Shown here: piece by piece, positions 8,458 to 16,537 of the stretch
Position numbering within the stretch: the first letter of the stretch is position 1
Layout of the letters: every line of letters begins with the position of its first letter
NCBI RefSeq assembly: GCF_018531465.1
Contig: NZ_JAHDTF010000024.1
Location: forward strand, 1 to 64,000
Origin: Sphaerisporangium fuscum
GTDB lineage: Bacteria; Actinomycetota; Actinomycetes; Streptosporangiales; Streptosporangiaceae
DNA length: 64,000 nucleotides
Direction of reading: 5' to 3'
The notes under the pieces: model-generated
Told to the model about the DNA's origin: nothing
The model's database searches: none
The model's input: only the letters and a program-made list of their open reading frames with translations
Made by a program: the position numbers and the translations under genes

Positions 8458-8569
8458 ACACCGCCGGACGCCGCGGAGCCGGGCGGCCGGGCCACTGCCG
8501 GGGTGACGGGGACGGATCTCCGAGCCGACCGGAGACCCGGAGGGTCGGCGACCCCCGGCGGGACCGGAC

Positions 8570-9619
8570 CTAACCAGCGGCGCGGTCCGCGAGCGGGCGG
8601 CGGCGGGCGTTGGTGTCGTCCAGCACCGGCGGGCGCCAGGCGCCGTCCGGGTGGTAGACGTTCGTCCCGGGCGGGACGATCTCGTCGATCCGGTCGAGGG
8701 CCGCGTCGTCGAGGGTCAGCGAGGCGCCCTTCAGCAGGCCCTCCAGCTGCTCCATCGTGCGCGGGCCGATGATCACCGAGGTGACGGCCGGGTGGGCCAC
8801 GGTGAACGCCACGGCCAGCTCGGGCAGCGTGCACCCGATGTCGTCGGCCAGTTCGGCGAGCTGCTCGACGGCGTCGAACTTGGCGGCGTTGCCCGGGATC
8901 GAGGGATCGAACCGCGCCGGCGTGAGCCGGGCGCGTCCGGCCGTCATGTCGACCGGCCGTCCCTTGCGGTACTTCCCGGTCAGGAACCCCGATGCCAGCG
9001 GGCTCCAGGTCAGCACCCCCATCCCGTACCTCTGGCACACCGGCAGCAGGGACGTCTCGACGCCCCGCGCGAGCAGCGAGTACGGCGGCTGCTCGGTCCG
9101 GAAGCGCAGCAGTCCGCGGCGCTCGGCGACGTGGTGCGCCTCGACGATCTCCTCGGCCGGGAACGTCGAGCAGCCGAAGGCGCGGATCTTCCCCTGGTGC
9201 ACCAGGTCGCTCAGCGCCGAGAGCGTCTCCTCGATGTCGGTGGTGTGGTCGGGGCGGTGCACTTGGTAAAGGTCGATCCAGTCGGTGCCGAGCCGCCGGA
9301 GGCTGTCCTCGACCTCCCTGACGATCCACCGCCGCGAGTTTCCGCGCCGGTTGCGGCCCTCGCCCATCTGGAAGTGCACCTTGGTGGCGAGCACCACGTC
9401 GTCCCGGCGCCCCCGCAGGGCCTTGCCCACGATCTCCTCCGACTCGCCGGCGGAGTACATGTCGGCGGTGTCGACGAAGTTGACGCCCCGGTCGAGCGCG
9501 GCGTGGATGATGCGGACGCAGTCCTCGTGGTCGGGGTTGCCGACGGCGCCGAACATCATCGCGCCCAGGCAGTGGACGCTCACCTCGATACCCGTGCGCC
9601 CGAGAGGGCGATAACGCAT
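8570..9619 (-). CDS. Aldo/keto reductase
   Basis: A 349-residue NADPH-dependent oxidoreductase with a TIM barrel. The catalytic tetrad is visible: Asp50 and Tyr55 in NFVDTADMYS, Lys80 in LATKVHF, His121 in LYQVHRPD. The NADP-binding end carries TSVIIGPRTMEQL. ATG 9619 is chosen because AAGGAG lies seven bases upstream; a longer reading frame to 9694 adds a non-conserved stretch. It is most like the general AKR11/13 stress or sugar-ketone reductases. No operon partner is evident: it is convergent with the AEC permease and divergent from the leader-ORF/GNAT unit. Confidence 0.85.
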   Translation of the reverse strand: MRYRPLGRTGIEVSVHCLGAMMFGAVGNPDHEDCVRIIHAALDRGVNFVDTADMYSAGESEEIVGKALRGRRDDVVLATKVHFQMGEGRNRRGNSRRWIVREVEDSLRRLGTDWIDLYQVHRPDHTTDIEETLSALSDLVHQGKIRAFGCSTFPAEEIVEAHHVAERRGLLRFRTEQPPYSLLARGVETSLLPVCQRYGMGVLTWSPLASGFLTGKYRKGRPVDMTAGRARLTPARFDPSIPGNAAKFDAVEQLAELADDIGCTLPELAVAFTVAHPAVTSVIIGPRTMEQLEGLLKGASLTLDDAALDRIDEIVPPGTNVYHPDGAWRPPVLDDTNARRRPLADRAAG

Positions 9620-9724
9620 GTCGTGCTCCTTTTCCGGTCTGTCGCGGGGACCCGCGGGCATCGATGATGGCCGCTGGAGCGCGCTCCAGGTCAAGCCGCC
9701 GGTACCGGACGGGACGAAAACCGG

Positions 9725-9753
9725 TTGCCGTCCCCGGTGGAAACCGGTAGAAA
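9725..9753 (+). promoter_or_regulatory. Candidate promoter for leader ORF/GNAT unit
   Basis: TTGCCG (9725-9730), a 17-base spacer, then TAGAAA (9748-9753). The element AAACCGGT occurs twice here (about 9718 and 9741), overlapping the boxes. The start of RNA would be about 50 bases before the leader ORF. Confidence 0.4.
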
Positions 9754-9813
9754 TCGCGCCAGACCCCGCCGACGGCCGGTGGGGTGACCACGCACGAGAG
9801 GAGGGACGAGCAG

Positions 9814-9867
9814 ATGACCACCATGATCACCATGCCCGCGTCCTCCCGGGGTGCCCACCAGGGCTGA
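9814..9867 (+). CDS. Short leader peptide ORF (17 aa) upstream of GNAT gene
   Basis: ATG 9814 has a strong ribosome site (GAGGAGGGA ending eight bases before) and encodes a 17-residue peptide, MTTMITMPASSRGAHQG, then TGA. A perfect hairpin follows at 9901-9921, and the GNAT gene starts at 9964. The order strong SD, tiny ORF, hairpin, resistance-type gene is that of translation- or transcription-attenuated genes. I do not recognise the peptide, and there is no run of one regulatory codon, so sensing of ribosome stalling (for example by an antibiotic) is inference. Confidence 0.45.
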   Translation: MTTMITMPASSRGAHQG

Positions 9868-9900
9868 CCCCAACAGGGGAGCTCACACGAGCGCCCCCGG

Positions 9901-9921
9901 CCGCCGAGCGCAGCTCGGCGG
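9901..9921 (+). promoter_or_regulatory. Perfect stem-loop in leader of GNAT gene (candidate attenuator)
   Basis: Arms CCGCCGAGC and GCTCGGCGG (9 of 9) with a three-base loop, 33 bases after the leader-ORF stop and 42 bases before the GNAT start. There is no U-run. It could act as an attenuator or RNA-stability hairpin. Confidence 0.5.
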
Positions 9922-9963
9922 ACGAACAGGGAGCGGCCGGGCGCGCTTCATACGGAGAGTGCC

Positions 9964-10917
9964 TTGACCGCAGCAGTAGAGCAGGACCTGACCATCCGTC
10001 CCATCACCGGACGTGAGGAGCTCGACCTCTTCAGCCGGTTTCCCTACCAGCTCAACGACGAGATAACGGCCGACCTCGACAACGGCGGCCGTCACTTCGA
10101 CTGGATGTGGGTGGCGCTGCGCGGCGACCACCTGCTCGCCCGGGCGGCCTGGTGGAGCAGGCCCGGCGACGCCGAGCCCCTCATGCTCGACTTGTTCGAC
10201 CTCGCGGACGACCTCGACGGCGCCGAGCGGGTCGAGATCGGCACGCGGCTGCTGAAGACCGCGATGGCCGAGGTCGTCCCCGGCGGCGCCCGGCCGCCGG
10301 AGTACAGCCGCTTCCTCCCGTCCGGCTGGCGCGACGACCCGGCCCTCCGCCGGGACGCCGAGGACCGCGGGGCGGCGCTGGAGGCGACCGGGGCGCGGCT
10401 GTTCGTCGAACGGCTCCGCCTGGTGTGGCACCCGGGCACGCCGATCGCGCCCCCGGCCGGACGCCTGGCCTTCCGCCCCGTGTCCGGCCGCGACGAGCTG
10501 GTGGAGCTGATGACCCGCGTCCTGGACGGCACCCTCGACGCGCACAGCCGCGACGAACTCACCCGCGTGCCTCCCGATCGGGCGGCGCGGGAGCAGTACG
10601 ACAGCGAGCTGGAGCGCTACCCCAGCCCCAAGGAGTGGTGGCGGATCGCCACGCTGCCGGACGGCGAGCCCGTGGGGTTCGTCATCCCGGCGCACAACTC
10701 CTACAACCCGATCATCGCCTACATCGGCGTCGTCCCCGAGCACCGCGGCAAGGGCTACATCGACGAGATCCTCGCCGAGGGCACCAGGATCCTGGCCGCC
10801 CAGGACGTCCCCCGCGTCCGCGCCTCCACCGACGTCGGCAACGTCCCGATGGCGGCGGCCTTCCACCGCGCCGGCTACGTGACGTTCGAACACGAACTCA
10901 ACTACGTCTGGCCCTGA
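9964..10917 (+). CDS. GNAT-family N-acetyltransferase
   Basis: A 317-residue protein whose C-terminal half is a GNAT domain: IAYIGVVPEHRGKGY carries the acetyl-CoA pyrophosphate-binding RGKGY loop, followed by TDVGNVPMAAAFHRAGY, the usual end of the fold. The N-terminal 160 residues look like a second, degenerate GNAT half. The acceptor substrate is unknown. The start is TTG 9964, the only plausible initiator before the conserved LTIRPITGREEL; GGAGAG lies upstream. It follows a leader ORF and hairpin, suggesting regulated, possibly antibiotic-responsive, expression, and ends just before a strong bidirectional terminator. Confidence 0.8.
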   Translation: MTAAVEQDLTIRPITGREELDLFSRFPYQLNDEITADLDNGGRHFDWMWVALRGDHLLARAAWWSRPGDAEPLMLDLFDLADDLDGAERVEIGTRLLKTAMAEVVPGGARPPEYSRFLPSGWRDDPALRRDAEDRGAALEATGARLFVERLRLVWHPGTPIAPPAGRLAFRPVSGRDELVELMTRVLDGTLDAHSRDELTRVPPDRAAREQYDSELERYPSPKEWWRIATLPDGEPVGFVIPAHNSYNPIIAYIGVVPEHRGKGYIDEILAEGTRILAAQDVPRVRASTDVGNVPMAAAFHRAGYVTFEHELNYVWP

Positions 10918-10919
10918 CC

Positions 10920-10951
10920 GGCGTGGCCCGGCCCTCGCGCCGGGCCACGCC
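10920..10951. terminator. Strong bidirectional terminator hairpin
   Basis: Perfect 13-bp stem GGCGTGGCCCGGC / GCCGGGCCACGCC with a six-base loop, exactly between the convergent GNAT and amidohydrolase stops. Confidence 0.75.
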
Positions 10952-10971
10952 CTGGGCGGCCACGCGGACCG

Positions 10972-11895
10972 TCACAGGGCGAACAGCCGGGCCGCGTTGT
11001 CGTGGCAGACCGCGCGGAGCCAGGCGCGGCCGAGGCCCGTCTCCTCCAGGGCGCGGAGGGCGTCGGCGTAGGAGTAGGGGATGTTGGGGAAGTCGGTGCC
11101 CAGCAGGACGCGGTCCCCCAGGTCGGCCAGGCGGGGGAGCGCGGCGCGGGGGAACGGGGCCTCGGCCTCGGTGAACGGGGTGAAGGCCATGGTGGTGTCC
11201 AGCAGGACACCTTCGTGGCGTTCGGCCAGGCCGAGGAACTCCTCGTACTCGGGCAGCCCCAGGTGCGCGACGACCAGCCGCAGCCGAGGGTGCCGGGCGA
11301 GCAGCGCGGCGATCGGGTCCGGCCCGGTGAAGGGGCCGGGCACCGGGCCGGACCCGCAGTGCGTCACGACCGGCACCCCGGCCTCGGCCAGCAGCCCCCA
11401 GACCTCCTCCAGCAGTGGGTCGTTGGGGTCGTACCCGCCGACCTGCAGGTGGCACTTGAACACCCGCGCGCCCTGCTCGAGCGCGTGCCGTACGTCGCCG
11501 GCCGCGCTCGGCTCGGCGAAGAACGTCGCGGTGTGCAGGCAGTCGGGGGTGCGGGCGGCGAAGTCGGCCGCCCAGTCGTTCAGCCACCGCGCCATGCCCG
11601 CTTTGTGGGGGTAGAGCATGGAGGTGAACGCCCGGACGCCGAAGCCCCGCAGCACCTCCAGCCGCCGCCGCTCCTCCAGCCGGTAGCCGATCGGCCACGG
11701 GCGGCCCACGAGCGGGCCGGCGGCGTCGAAGTACGCCCACACCTTGTCCAGCACCCGCTGCGGCATGAAATGGGTGTGGACGTCGACGAGGGCCTCCAGT
11801 CCCAGCGACGCGCGGAACGCGGCCACCTCCGCGCGCTCGTCCCCGTCACCGGACGGCGGCGCGGTGTCCTCCCGCGGCACGAACTTCCCCGGCAA
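10972..11895 (-). CDS. Amidohydrolase-2-family metal-dependent hydrolase
   Basis: A 307-residue TIM-barrel hydrolase/decarboxylase. Metal-binding positions are visible as VDVHTHF (His40, His42), the VVTHCGSG and VVAHLGLPEY strands with histidines, and the terminal LLGTDFPN aspartate. This group includes decarboxylases and lactone or amide hydrolases; the substrate is unknown. The start is TTG 11895, with GGAGG eight bases upstream and no better initiator before the conserved region. It appears monocistronic, ending at the shared terminator and divergent from the LacI gene. Confidence 0.8.
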   Translation of the reverse strand: MPGKFVPREDTAPPSGDGDERAEVAAFRASLGLEALVDVHTHFMPQRVLDKVWAYFDAAGPLVGRPWPIGYRLEERRRLEVLRGFGVRAFTSMLYPHKAGMARWLNDWAADFAARTPDCLHTATFFAEPSAAGDVRHALEQGARVFKCHLQVGGYDPNDPLLEEVWGLLAEAGVPVVTHCGSGPVPGPFTGPDPIAALLARHPRLRLVVAHLGLPEYEEFLGLAERHEGVLLDTTMAFTPFTEAEAPFPRAALPRLADLGDRVLLGTDFPNIPYSYADALRALEETGLGRAWLRAVCHDNAARLFAL

Positions 11896-12010
11896 TCCTG
11901 AACCTCCGTCCCGGCCGATCCGGTGGTGCTTCGACGCCAGGCTATTGAGGTGGCCGCCGGGGTGCCGGCGGGGGGCCGCCTCCAGTCCTTGATCACGCCC
12001 TTTTCGTCCT

Positions 12011-12026
12011 ACTAAAGCGGTCTAGT
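12011..12026. promoter_or_regulatory. LacI-type operator upstream of lacI paralogue 1
   Basis: ACTAAAGCGGTCTAGT, 12 of 16 positions palindromic around a central CG, typical of LacI/PurR-family operators. It lies 75 bases before the regulator start and is nearly the same as the site at 63955-63970 before the second LacI gene. Autoregulation is likely. Confidence 0.6.
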
Positions 12027-12100
12027 GGTTGAGGGCCGGTCGCCCGACTAGACTCCGATGTCACGGCATCAGCCGCTCACCAGTAAGAAAGGCGCAATCC

Positions 12101-13117
12101 GTGGCGCGACCGACGATCGCCGACATCGCCCGCCGCGTCGGGGTCTCCAAAGGCGCGGTGTCGTTCGCGCTCAACGGGCGGCCCGGCGTGAGCGAGGCGA
12201 CCAGGGCCCGCATCCTGCGGGTGGCCGAGGAGATGAACTGGCGCCCGCACACCGCCGCCCGGGCCCTCGGCGGGGCCAGGGCGGGGGCGGTCGGCCTGGT
12301 CATCGCGCGGCCCGCCCGCACCCTCGGAGTGGAGCCGTTCTTCGCCCAGCTGCTCTCCGGGCTGCAGGCCGGCCTGTCGGCGCAGTCCGTGGCGCTCGAA
12401 CTGCTGGTCGTGGAGGACACCGAGGCCGAGATCGAGGTGTACCGGCGGTGGGCGTCCGAGCACCGGGTCGACGGGTTCGTCCTGGTCGACCTGAAGGTCC
12501 GCGACCCGCGCGTCGACGTCATCGAGGAGCTCGCCGTGCCGTCCGTCGTGCTCGGCGGGCCCGGCGGCCACGGGTCGCTGTCCAGCGTGTGGGCCGACGA
12601 CCGGGAGGCGATGCTGTCCATCGCCGACTACCTGGCGGCGCTCGGCCACCGGCGCGTCGCGCACGTCGCCGGGCTGCCGGCGTTCAGGCACACCCAGCGC
12701 CGCATGCGCGCGCTGCGCGACTCGGCACGGCGCCTCGGCCTGGCCGAGGTGGTGTCGCTGCCCACCGACTTCACCGACGCCGAGGGCGCCGCCACCACCC
12801 GCATGCTGCTGTCGCGGCCGGAGCGGCCGACGGCGATCGTGTACGACAACGACCTCATGGCGGTCGCCGGGCTCGGCGTGGCGGGCGAGATGGGGGTGGC
12901 CGTCCCCGGCGAGCTCTCCATCGTCGCCTTCGACGACTCGGTGCTCACGCGCATCGTCCACCCGGCGCTGACCTCGCTGTCGCGCGACACCTTCGCGCTC
13001 GGCGGCGAGGTGGCCGAGGAGATTTTGGCGATCATCGCCGACCCGGCGCGGCGCGGCGACCGCAAGACGCAGACCCCGCGCCTCATCGTGAGGGAGAGCA
13101 CCGCCCCGGCCCCCTGA
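12101..13117 (+). CDS. LacI-family transcriptional regulator (paralogue 1)
   Basis: A 338-residue repressor. The N terminus ARPTIADIARRVGVSKGAVS is the LacI HTH, followed by NGRPGVSEATRARIL and the hinge-helix region AARALGG. The remainder is a periplasmic-binding-protein-like sensor ending in FDDSVLTRIVHPALTSLSRD. GTG 12101 is chosen because homology begins exactly there and AAAGGC lies upstream. It is very similar along its whole length to the LacI protein at 62857-63900. It is followed after about 290 bp by a glycoside hydrolase that has its own candidate operator, so it probably represses a sugar-utilisation regulon including itself. Confidence 0.9.
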   Translation: MARPTIADIARRVGVSKGAVSFALNGRPGVSEATRARILRVAEEMNWRPHTAARALGGARAGAVGLVIARPARTLGVEPFFAQLLSGLQAGLSAQSVALELLVVEDTEAEIEVYRRWASEHRVDGFVLVDLKVRDPRVDVIEELAVPSVVLGGPGGHGSLSSVWADDREAMLSIADYLAALGHRRVAHVAGLPAFRHTQRRMRALRDSARRLGLAEVVSLPTDFTDAEGAATTRMLLSRPERPTAIVYDNDLMAVAGLGVAGEMGVAVPGELSIVAFDDSVLTRIVHPALTSLSRDTFALGGEVAEEILAIIADPARRGDRKTQTPRLIVRESTAPAP

Positions 13118-13174
13118 TCCGCATCCCGCTCCCCGACCCTCTGGGTCCCTGGTCCGGCCCCCGGCCCCGGATCG

Positions 13175-13237
13175 CCCCAGGCTCCCTGATCCCCACCCCA
13201 GGCTCCCTGATCCCCACCCCAGGCTCCCTTACCTCCC
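13175..13237. repeat. 21-bp tandem repeat, 2.6 copies
   Basis: The 21-base unit beginning CCCCAGGCTCCCTGATCCCC occurs perfectly at 13175-13195 and 13196-13216, with a partial third copy (13 bases) from 13217. It is non-coding, between the LacI stop and the glycosidase promoter region. Confidence 0.8.
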
Positions 13238-13339
13238 GCGCCGGAGCCACCCCTGGTGCCGCCCCCGCGAGGCCGTGCGGCCGGGCGTCCGGCGCCGGTG
13301 CCGTCCGGTTCCTCCCGGTCTCGCCCTTGGCAGGGGAGA

Positions 13340-13351
13340 TAAATCGGTTTA
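13340..13351. promoter_or_regulatory. LacI-type operator upstream of glycoside hydrolase
   Basis: TAAATCGGTTTA, 10 of 12 palindromic around CG, 53 bases before the glycosidase start. It shares the TAAAnCGnTTTA pattern with the operators at 12011, 62856 and 63955. Confidence 0.55.
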
Positions 13352-13404
13352 GGCTGCGGGCGGTCCTTGCGCCGTCCCGGCGCACCCCGGCAGCCGGAGG
13401 TCGT

Positions 13405-14643
13405 GTGACACCGCAACTCCCGAGTCCAGCCCCGCTCCGCTTCGGCGCCAACTACGTGCCGTCGTCGGGATGGTTCTACAGCTGGCTCGACTACTCGTCG
13501 GACGCCGTCCGCCGTGACTTCGCCGACCTCGCCGAGATCGGCCTCGACCACGTGCGGGTGTTCCCCGTCTGGCCGTGGATCCAGCCCAACCGCACGCTGA
13601 TCCGGCAGCGCGGCGTCGACGACCTGCTCGACCTCATCGACGTCGCCGCGGAGTTCGGCCTCGACGTGTGCGTCGATCTGCTGCAGGGCCACCTGTCGAG
13701 CTTCGACTTCCTGCCCTCCTGGGTGCTCACCTGGCATCGCCGCAGCCTGTTCACCGACGCCGCCGTGCGCGACGGCATCGCCGCCTACGTCGACCGGCTC
13801 ACCCGTGCGGTCGCGACACGCGGCAACGTGTTCGCGGTGACCCTCGGCAACGAGGTCGACAACCTCTGGCCGTCCAACCCGACCACCCCGGACGCCTCGA
13901 CGGCGTGGGCGGCGGAGCTGGTGGAGGTCGTCCGTGCCGCCGCGCCCCGCCTGCTCGGCCTGCACTCCCTGTACGACGCCACCTGGTACGCGCCCGACCA
14001 CCCGTTCCGTCCCGGCGACGCGGTCGACCTCGGCGACCTGACGACGGTCCACTCCTGGGTGTTCAACGGCGTGTCGGCCATCGACGGGCCGCTCGGCCCG
14101 GCCACCACCTCCCACGCCGACTACCTCGTCGAGCTCGCGGCGGCCACCGCCACCGACCCCGCGCGGCCGGTCTGGCTGCAGGAGGTCGGCGCGCCCCGCC
14201 CCGACGTCGGAGAGGACGACGCCCCGGCCTTCGTCCGCCGGACACTCCAGGCCGTGACGGCCAACCCCTCGCTGTGGGGGGTCACCTGGTGGTGCTCCCA
14301 CGACCTCGACCGCGGCCTCGCCGACTTCCCCGACCGCGAGTACGACCTGGGGCTTTTCACGGTCGACCACCGGATCAAGCCCGCGACCAGGGAACTCGCC
14401 GCGGTCGTCCGCGAGACGCGAGCCGGCCGCCCGGTCCCCGCGCCGCGCCCCGCGCTGGTGTGCGACGCCGACCTGCGGTCCCGGCCGGAGCGGCGGGCCG
14501 AGGTCGCGCCCGGCGGCGCGTTCCACCGCGAGTGGGTACGGCTGCGGGAGGCCGGGCCGGTCGCGATCGTCACCGCCGCCCGGGCCGCCGACGCCGCCTA
14601 CCTGGCCGCCCGGGGGATCGACGCCGTCCTCGCACCCGCCTGA
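13405..14643 (+). CDS. Glycoside hydrolase, clan GH-A (GH5/cellulase-like)
   Basis: A 412-residue (beta/alpha)8 glycosidase. The acid/base is Glu150 in VTLGNEVDN and the nucleophile is probably Glu260 in WLQEVGAP, the strand-4/strand-7 spacing of retaining GH-A enzymes. No signal peptide is seen, so it probably acts in the cytoplasm on imported oligosaccharides. GTG 13405 follows GGAGG with a short four-base gap; no other initiator fits before FGANYVPSSGWFYSW. It has a LacI-type operator at 13340 and a LacI regulator upstream. The exact sugar specificity (beta-mannoside, beta-glucoside or other) cannot be told by eye. Confidence 0.8.
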   Translation: MTPQLPSPAPLRFGANYVPSSGWFYSWLDYSSDAVRRDFADLAEIGLDHVRVFPVWPWIQPNRTLIRQRGVDDLLDLIDVAAEFGLDVCVDLLQGHLSSFDFLPSWVLTWHRRSLFTDAAVRDGIAAYVDRLTRAVATRGNVFAVTLGNEVDNLWPSNPTTPDASTAWAAELVEVVRAAAPRLLGLHSLYDATWYAPDHPFRPGDAVDLGDLTTVHSWVFNGVSAIDGPLGPATTSHADYLVELAAATATDPARPVWLQEVGAPRPDVGEDDAPAFVRRTLQAVTANPSLWGVTWWCSHDLDRGLADFPDREYDLGLFTVDHRIKPATRELAAVVRETRAGRPVPAPRPALVCDADLRSRPERRAEVAPGGAFHREWVRLREAGPVAIVTAARAADAAYLAARGIDAVLAPA

Positions 14644-14772
14644 CCCCGCCGAGCGGAGCCCGGCGGGCCGCCGCCGTGCACGCCGAGTACGACCGACCCC
14701 GCCATCGATCACCGTCACATGATCTGGGGGGCGGCCACCGGCGCGCGACGGGCCGCCGGGGGCGGCGTCCCG

Positions 14773-15276
14773 CTATTCGCCGCTCCGATCATCGTGCTCG
14801 TGGACGGCGCCCGCCATCCGGCTCGCGCTACGGCGTACCTGCTCCTGCTCGTTGTCGATCTCCCGCTCCGGCGCCTCCTCGAGGCCGACCAGCCGCGTCA
14901 GCAGGTGCTGCTCGTCCTCGACGCCGAGGTGGCGGGCGATCGCGTTGAGGACCTCGCTCTGCGCGTCCGCCTTGGCCTGGAGCGCCCGGGTGTCGCGGTT
15001 CTGGCTGGACTGGATGACGAAGACCATCACGAAGGTCACGATGGAGGAAATGGTCGACACGGGCAGCTGATAGGCGGTGCTGCCGTAGCCGCCGGCGACG
15101 AACAGGCCACCGATCGCCCATGCCACGACGAGCACGACCGCGATGATGATCGCTGGAAAGGACCCCGCGAGCGCGGTCGCCTGCGCGATCGTCCGGGTGA
15201 TGCGGGTGCTGCGATCCGTAGGCGCCGACAACGACGTGCGCGGGTCGTCTCGGGTGTCCTTGTCGTGCCTGGTCAT
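14773..15276 (-). CDS. Low-affinity iron permease-family membrane protein
   Basis: A 167-residue protein with two hydrophobic helices (SFPAIIIAVVLVVAWAIGG and the ISSIVTFVMVFVIQ segment), then the family hallmark SSQNRDTRALQAKADA and a charged cytoplasmic tail. This matches the PF04120 low-affinity iron permease-like family, whose transport role in bacteria is not well proven. ATG 15276 is chosen because AGAGGGGAG lies about nine bases upstream; ATG 15309 is possible. There are no iron-related neighbours apart from a haem-binding protein 1.3 kb away. Confidence 0.75.
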   Translation of the reverse strand: MTRHDKDTRDDPRTSLSAPTDRSTRITRTIAQATALAGSFPAIIIAVVLVVAWAIGGLFVAGGYGSTAYQLPVSTISSIVTFVMVFVIQSSQNRDTRALQAKADAQSEVLNAIARHLGVEDEQHLLTRLVGLEEAPEREIDNEQEQVRRSASRMAGAVHEHDDRSGE

Positions 15277-15395
15277 GGCGCGACTCCCCTCTGTCGCGTA
15301 ACTCGCCATGATACGCCGCGCCCGCCGTCCCCCCAGGGTCCGGCCGTCGCCGGGAAGCTCCGGCGATGTCCGGTGACGGGGGAGGGGGTGATCGG

Positions 15396-15821
15396 CTACC
15401 GGCGTGTGACGCCGTGAGATTCCGCGGTGCCGGGGGAGGCCTCCGCGTACTGCGCGATGCCGTGGCCGAACGACCAGTCGACGGGCTCGTTCTCGGTGAT
15501 GGTGATGACGACGTTGCGCGGATCGGTGCCCGCGTACCCCTGGACGAGCTCGGCGATCCGGCGGTAGAGCGCCCGTTTCCGGTCCGGGGCGCGCCCGGAG
15601 CGCATGGTGATGCCGACGAACACGACGTCGTCGTCCCGCTGGATGCCGAGGTAGTGGTCGTAGCGGATCACGCTCCGCGCGCCGTCGTGACCGGTGAGCA
15701 CCTGGAACACGTCGTCCGGCGGGACGCCGATCGTCTCGGCCAGGGCATCCTGCACGGCGCGGCCCAGGGCCTCCAGCCGTTCCCGGTCCGCACGCAGCGC
15801 GTCAATACGAACAAGCGGCAT
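15396..15821 (-). CDS. Tautomerase-family protein (4-oxalocrotonate tautomerase-like)
   Basis: A 141-residue protein beginning MPLVRIDAL. Start ATG 15821 puts proline directly after the initiator, so removal of Met gives the catalytic N-terminal Pro of the tautomerase superfamily; AAAGGA lies seven bases upstream, and the GTG two codons earlier would mask that proline. The length, the internal VFVGITMRSGRAP and the NVVITITENEP strand fit the longer malonate semialdehyde decarboxylase/tautomerase_3 branch. Its promoter region holds a strong palindrome (15846-15865) that overlaps the stop of the neighbouring SRPBCC gene on the same strand. Confidence 0.75.
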   Translation of the reverse strand: MPLVRIDALRADRERLEALGRAVQDALAETIGVPPDDVFQVLTGHDGARSVIRYDHYLGIQRDDDVVFVGITMRSGRAPDRKRALYRRIAELVQGYAGTDPRNVVITITENEPVDWSFGHGIAQYAEASPGTAESHGVTRR

Positions 15822-15845
15822 CCTCACGTCCTTTCACGTCGGTTG

Positions 15846-15865
15846 TGTACATACTAGTAGGTACA
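15846..15865. promoter_or_regulatory. 20-bp palindromic operator candidate
   Basis: TGTACATACTAGTAGGTACA, 18 of 20 positions palindromic around CTAG. It lies 25 bases before the tautomerase start and over the SRPBCC stop codon. The size and symmetry suit a TetR or MarR dimer; no matching regulator gene is adjacent. Confidence 0.6.
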
Positions 15866-16300
15866 ACACAGCTCGGCCAGGCGGCGCAGGGAGTGGCGCA
15901 GCGCGGCCGCGCCGAGCGGCTTGGCCGCCCGCCAGGCGAGCCGCCCGGCCGGGCCGAAGGGGATCTCCAGGTCTTCCTGCCAGACGATCGTGCTGCCGCC
16001 CCCGGCGCGGGGCAGCACGTGGAAGACGCCCCGTCCCCGCACCGGCCATCTCGTGTGCCGCACCTCGACGGTGTGCGGCGGATCCCACCCGGTGATCTCC
16101 ATGGCGTCCAGGAAGCCGACCGGGCCGACACCGGTGAACGCCTCCAGGCGGCTGCCGGTGCCCTGGCCGTCCCCGGCGGTGACGCGGGCGCGGGTCAGGA
16201 ACATCCACTCATGGTGCCTGGGCCAGTCGGTCAGCACCGAGAACACCCGCTCCGGGCTCGCGCCGGAGCGCGCGGTCACAGTGAGCCGAGACACGTCCAT
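15854..16300 (-). CDS. SRPBCC-family (polyketide cyclase/START-like) protein
   Basis: A 148-residue helix-grip protein: MDVSRLTVTARSGASPERVF at the start, then WPRHHEWM, and a C-terminal helix. Members bind hydrophobic ligands or act as cyclases; the actual ligand is unknown. It lies upstream of and on the same strand as the tautomerase, 33 bp apart, so the two may be cotranscribed, although the palindrome at the junction suggests a separate controlled promoter for the tautomerase. The last codons lie inside that palindrome. Confidence 0.75.
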   Translation of the reverse strand: MDVSRLTVTARSGASPERVFSVLTDWPRHHEWMFLTRARVTAGDGQGTGSRLEAFTGVGPVGFLDAMEITGWDPPHTVEVRHTRWPVRGRGVFHVLPRAGGGSTIVWQEDLEIPFGPAGRLAWRAAKPLGAAALRHSLRRLAELCCTY

Positions 16301-16537
16301 GCTCTCGTTCTGCCCCTTTTCAGGCCGGCAGCGTGACCTTGTACACGTCGCCCCGGTTGTTCGCGTCAGCGCGCTCCGGCGGCGCGGAGCAGGCCCGGCG
16401 ACCGCGGTCCGCCCCTTGGCGACGGCGTGGGCGAGCGGGGGTGACGCCGTCGCGGTCGGCGAGATCGACGTCGGCGCCGGCCGCGACCGGCGTCGTGCTC
16501 GAGCCCTCCTCCCGCCTGCCGCCCCGCGTCGGGCCTC

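Noticed and set aside
12058..14643. A single 861-codon plus-strand frame covering lacI and the glycosidase
   Set aside because: The first ~430 codons are an off-frame reading of lacI; true lacI is in another frame ending at 13117, and the glycosidase starts at GTG 13405.
16301..16537. Possible small gene between the SRPBCC and hbpS-like genes
   Set aside because: Only arginine/proline-rich open frames without ribosome sites; treated as intergenic.
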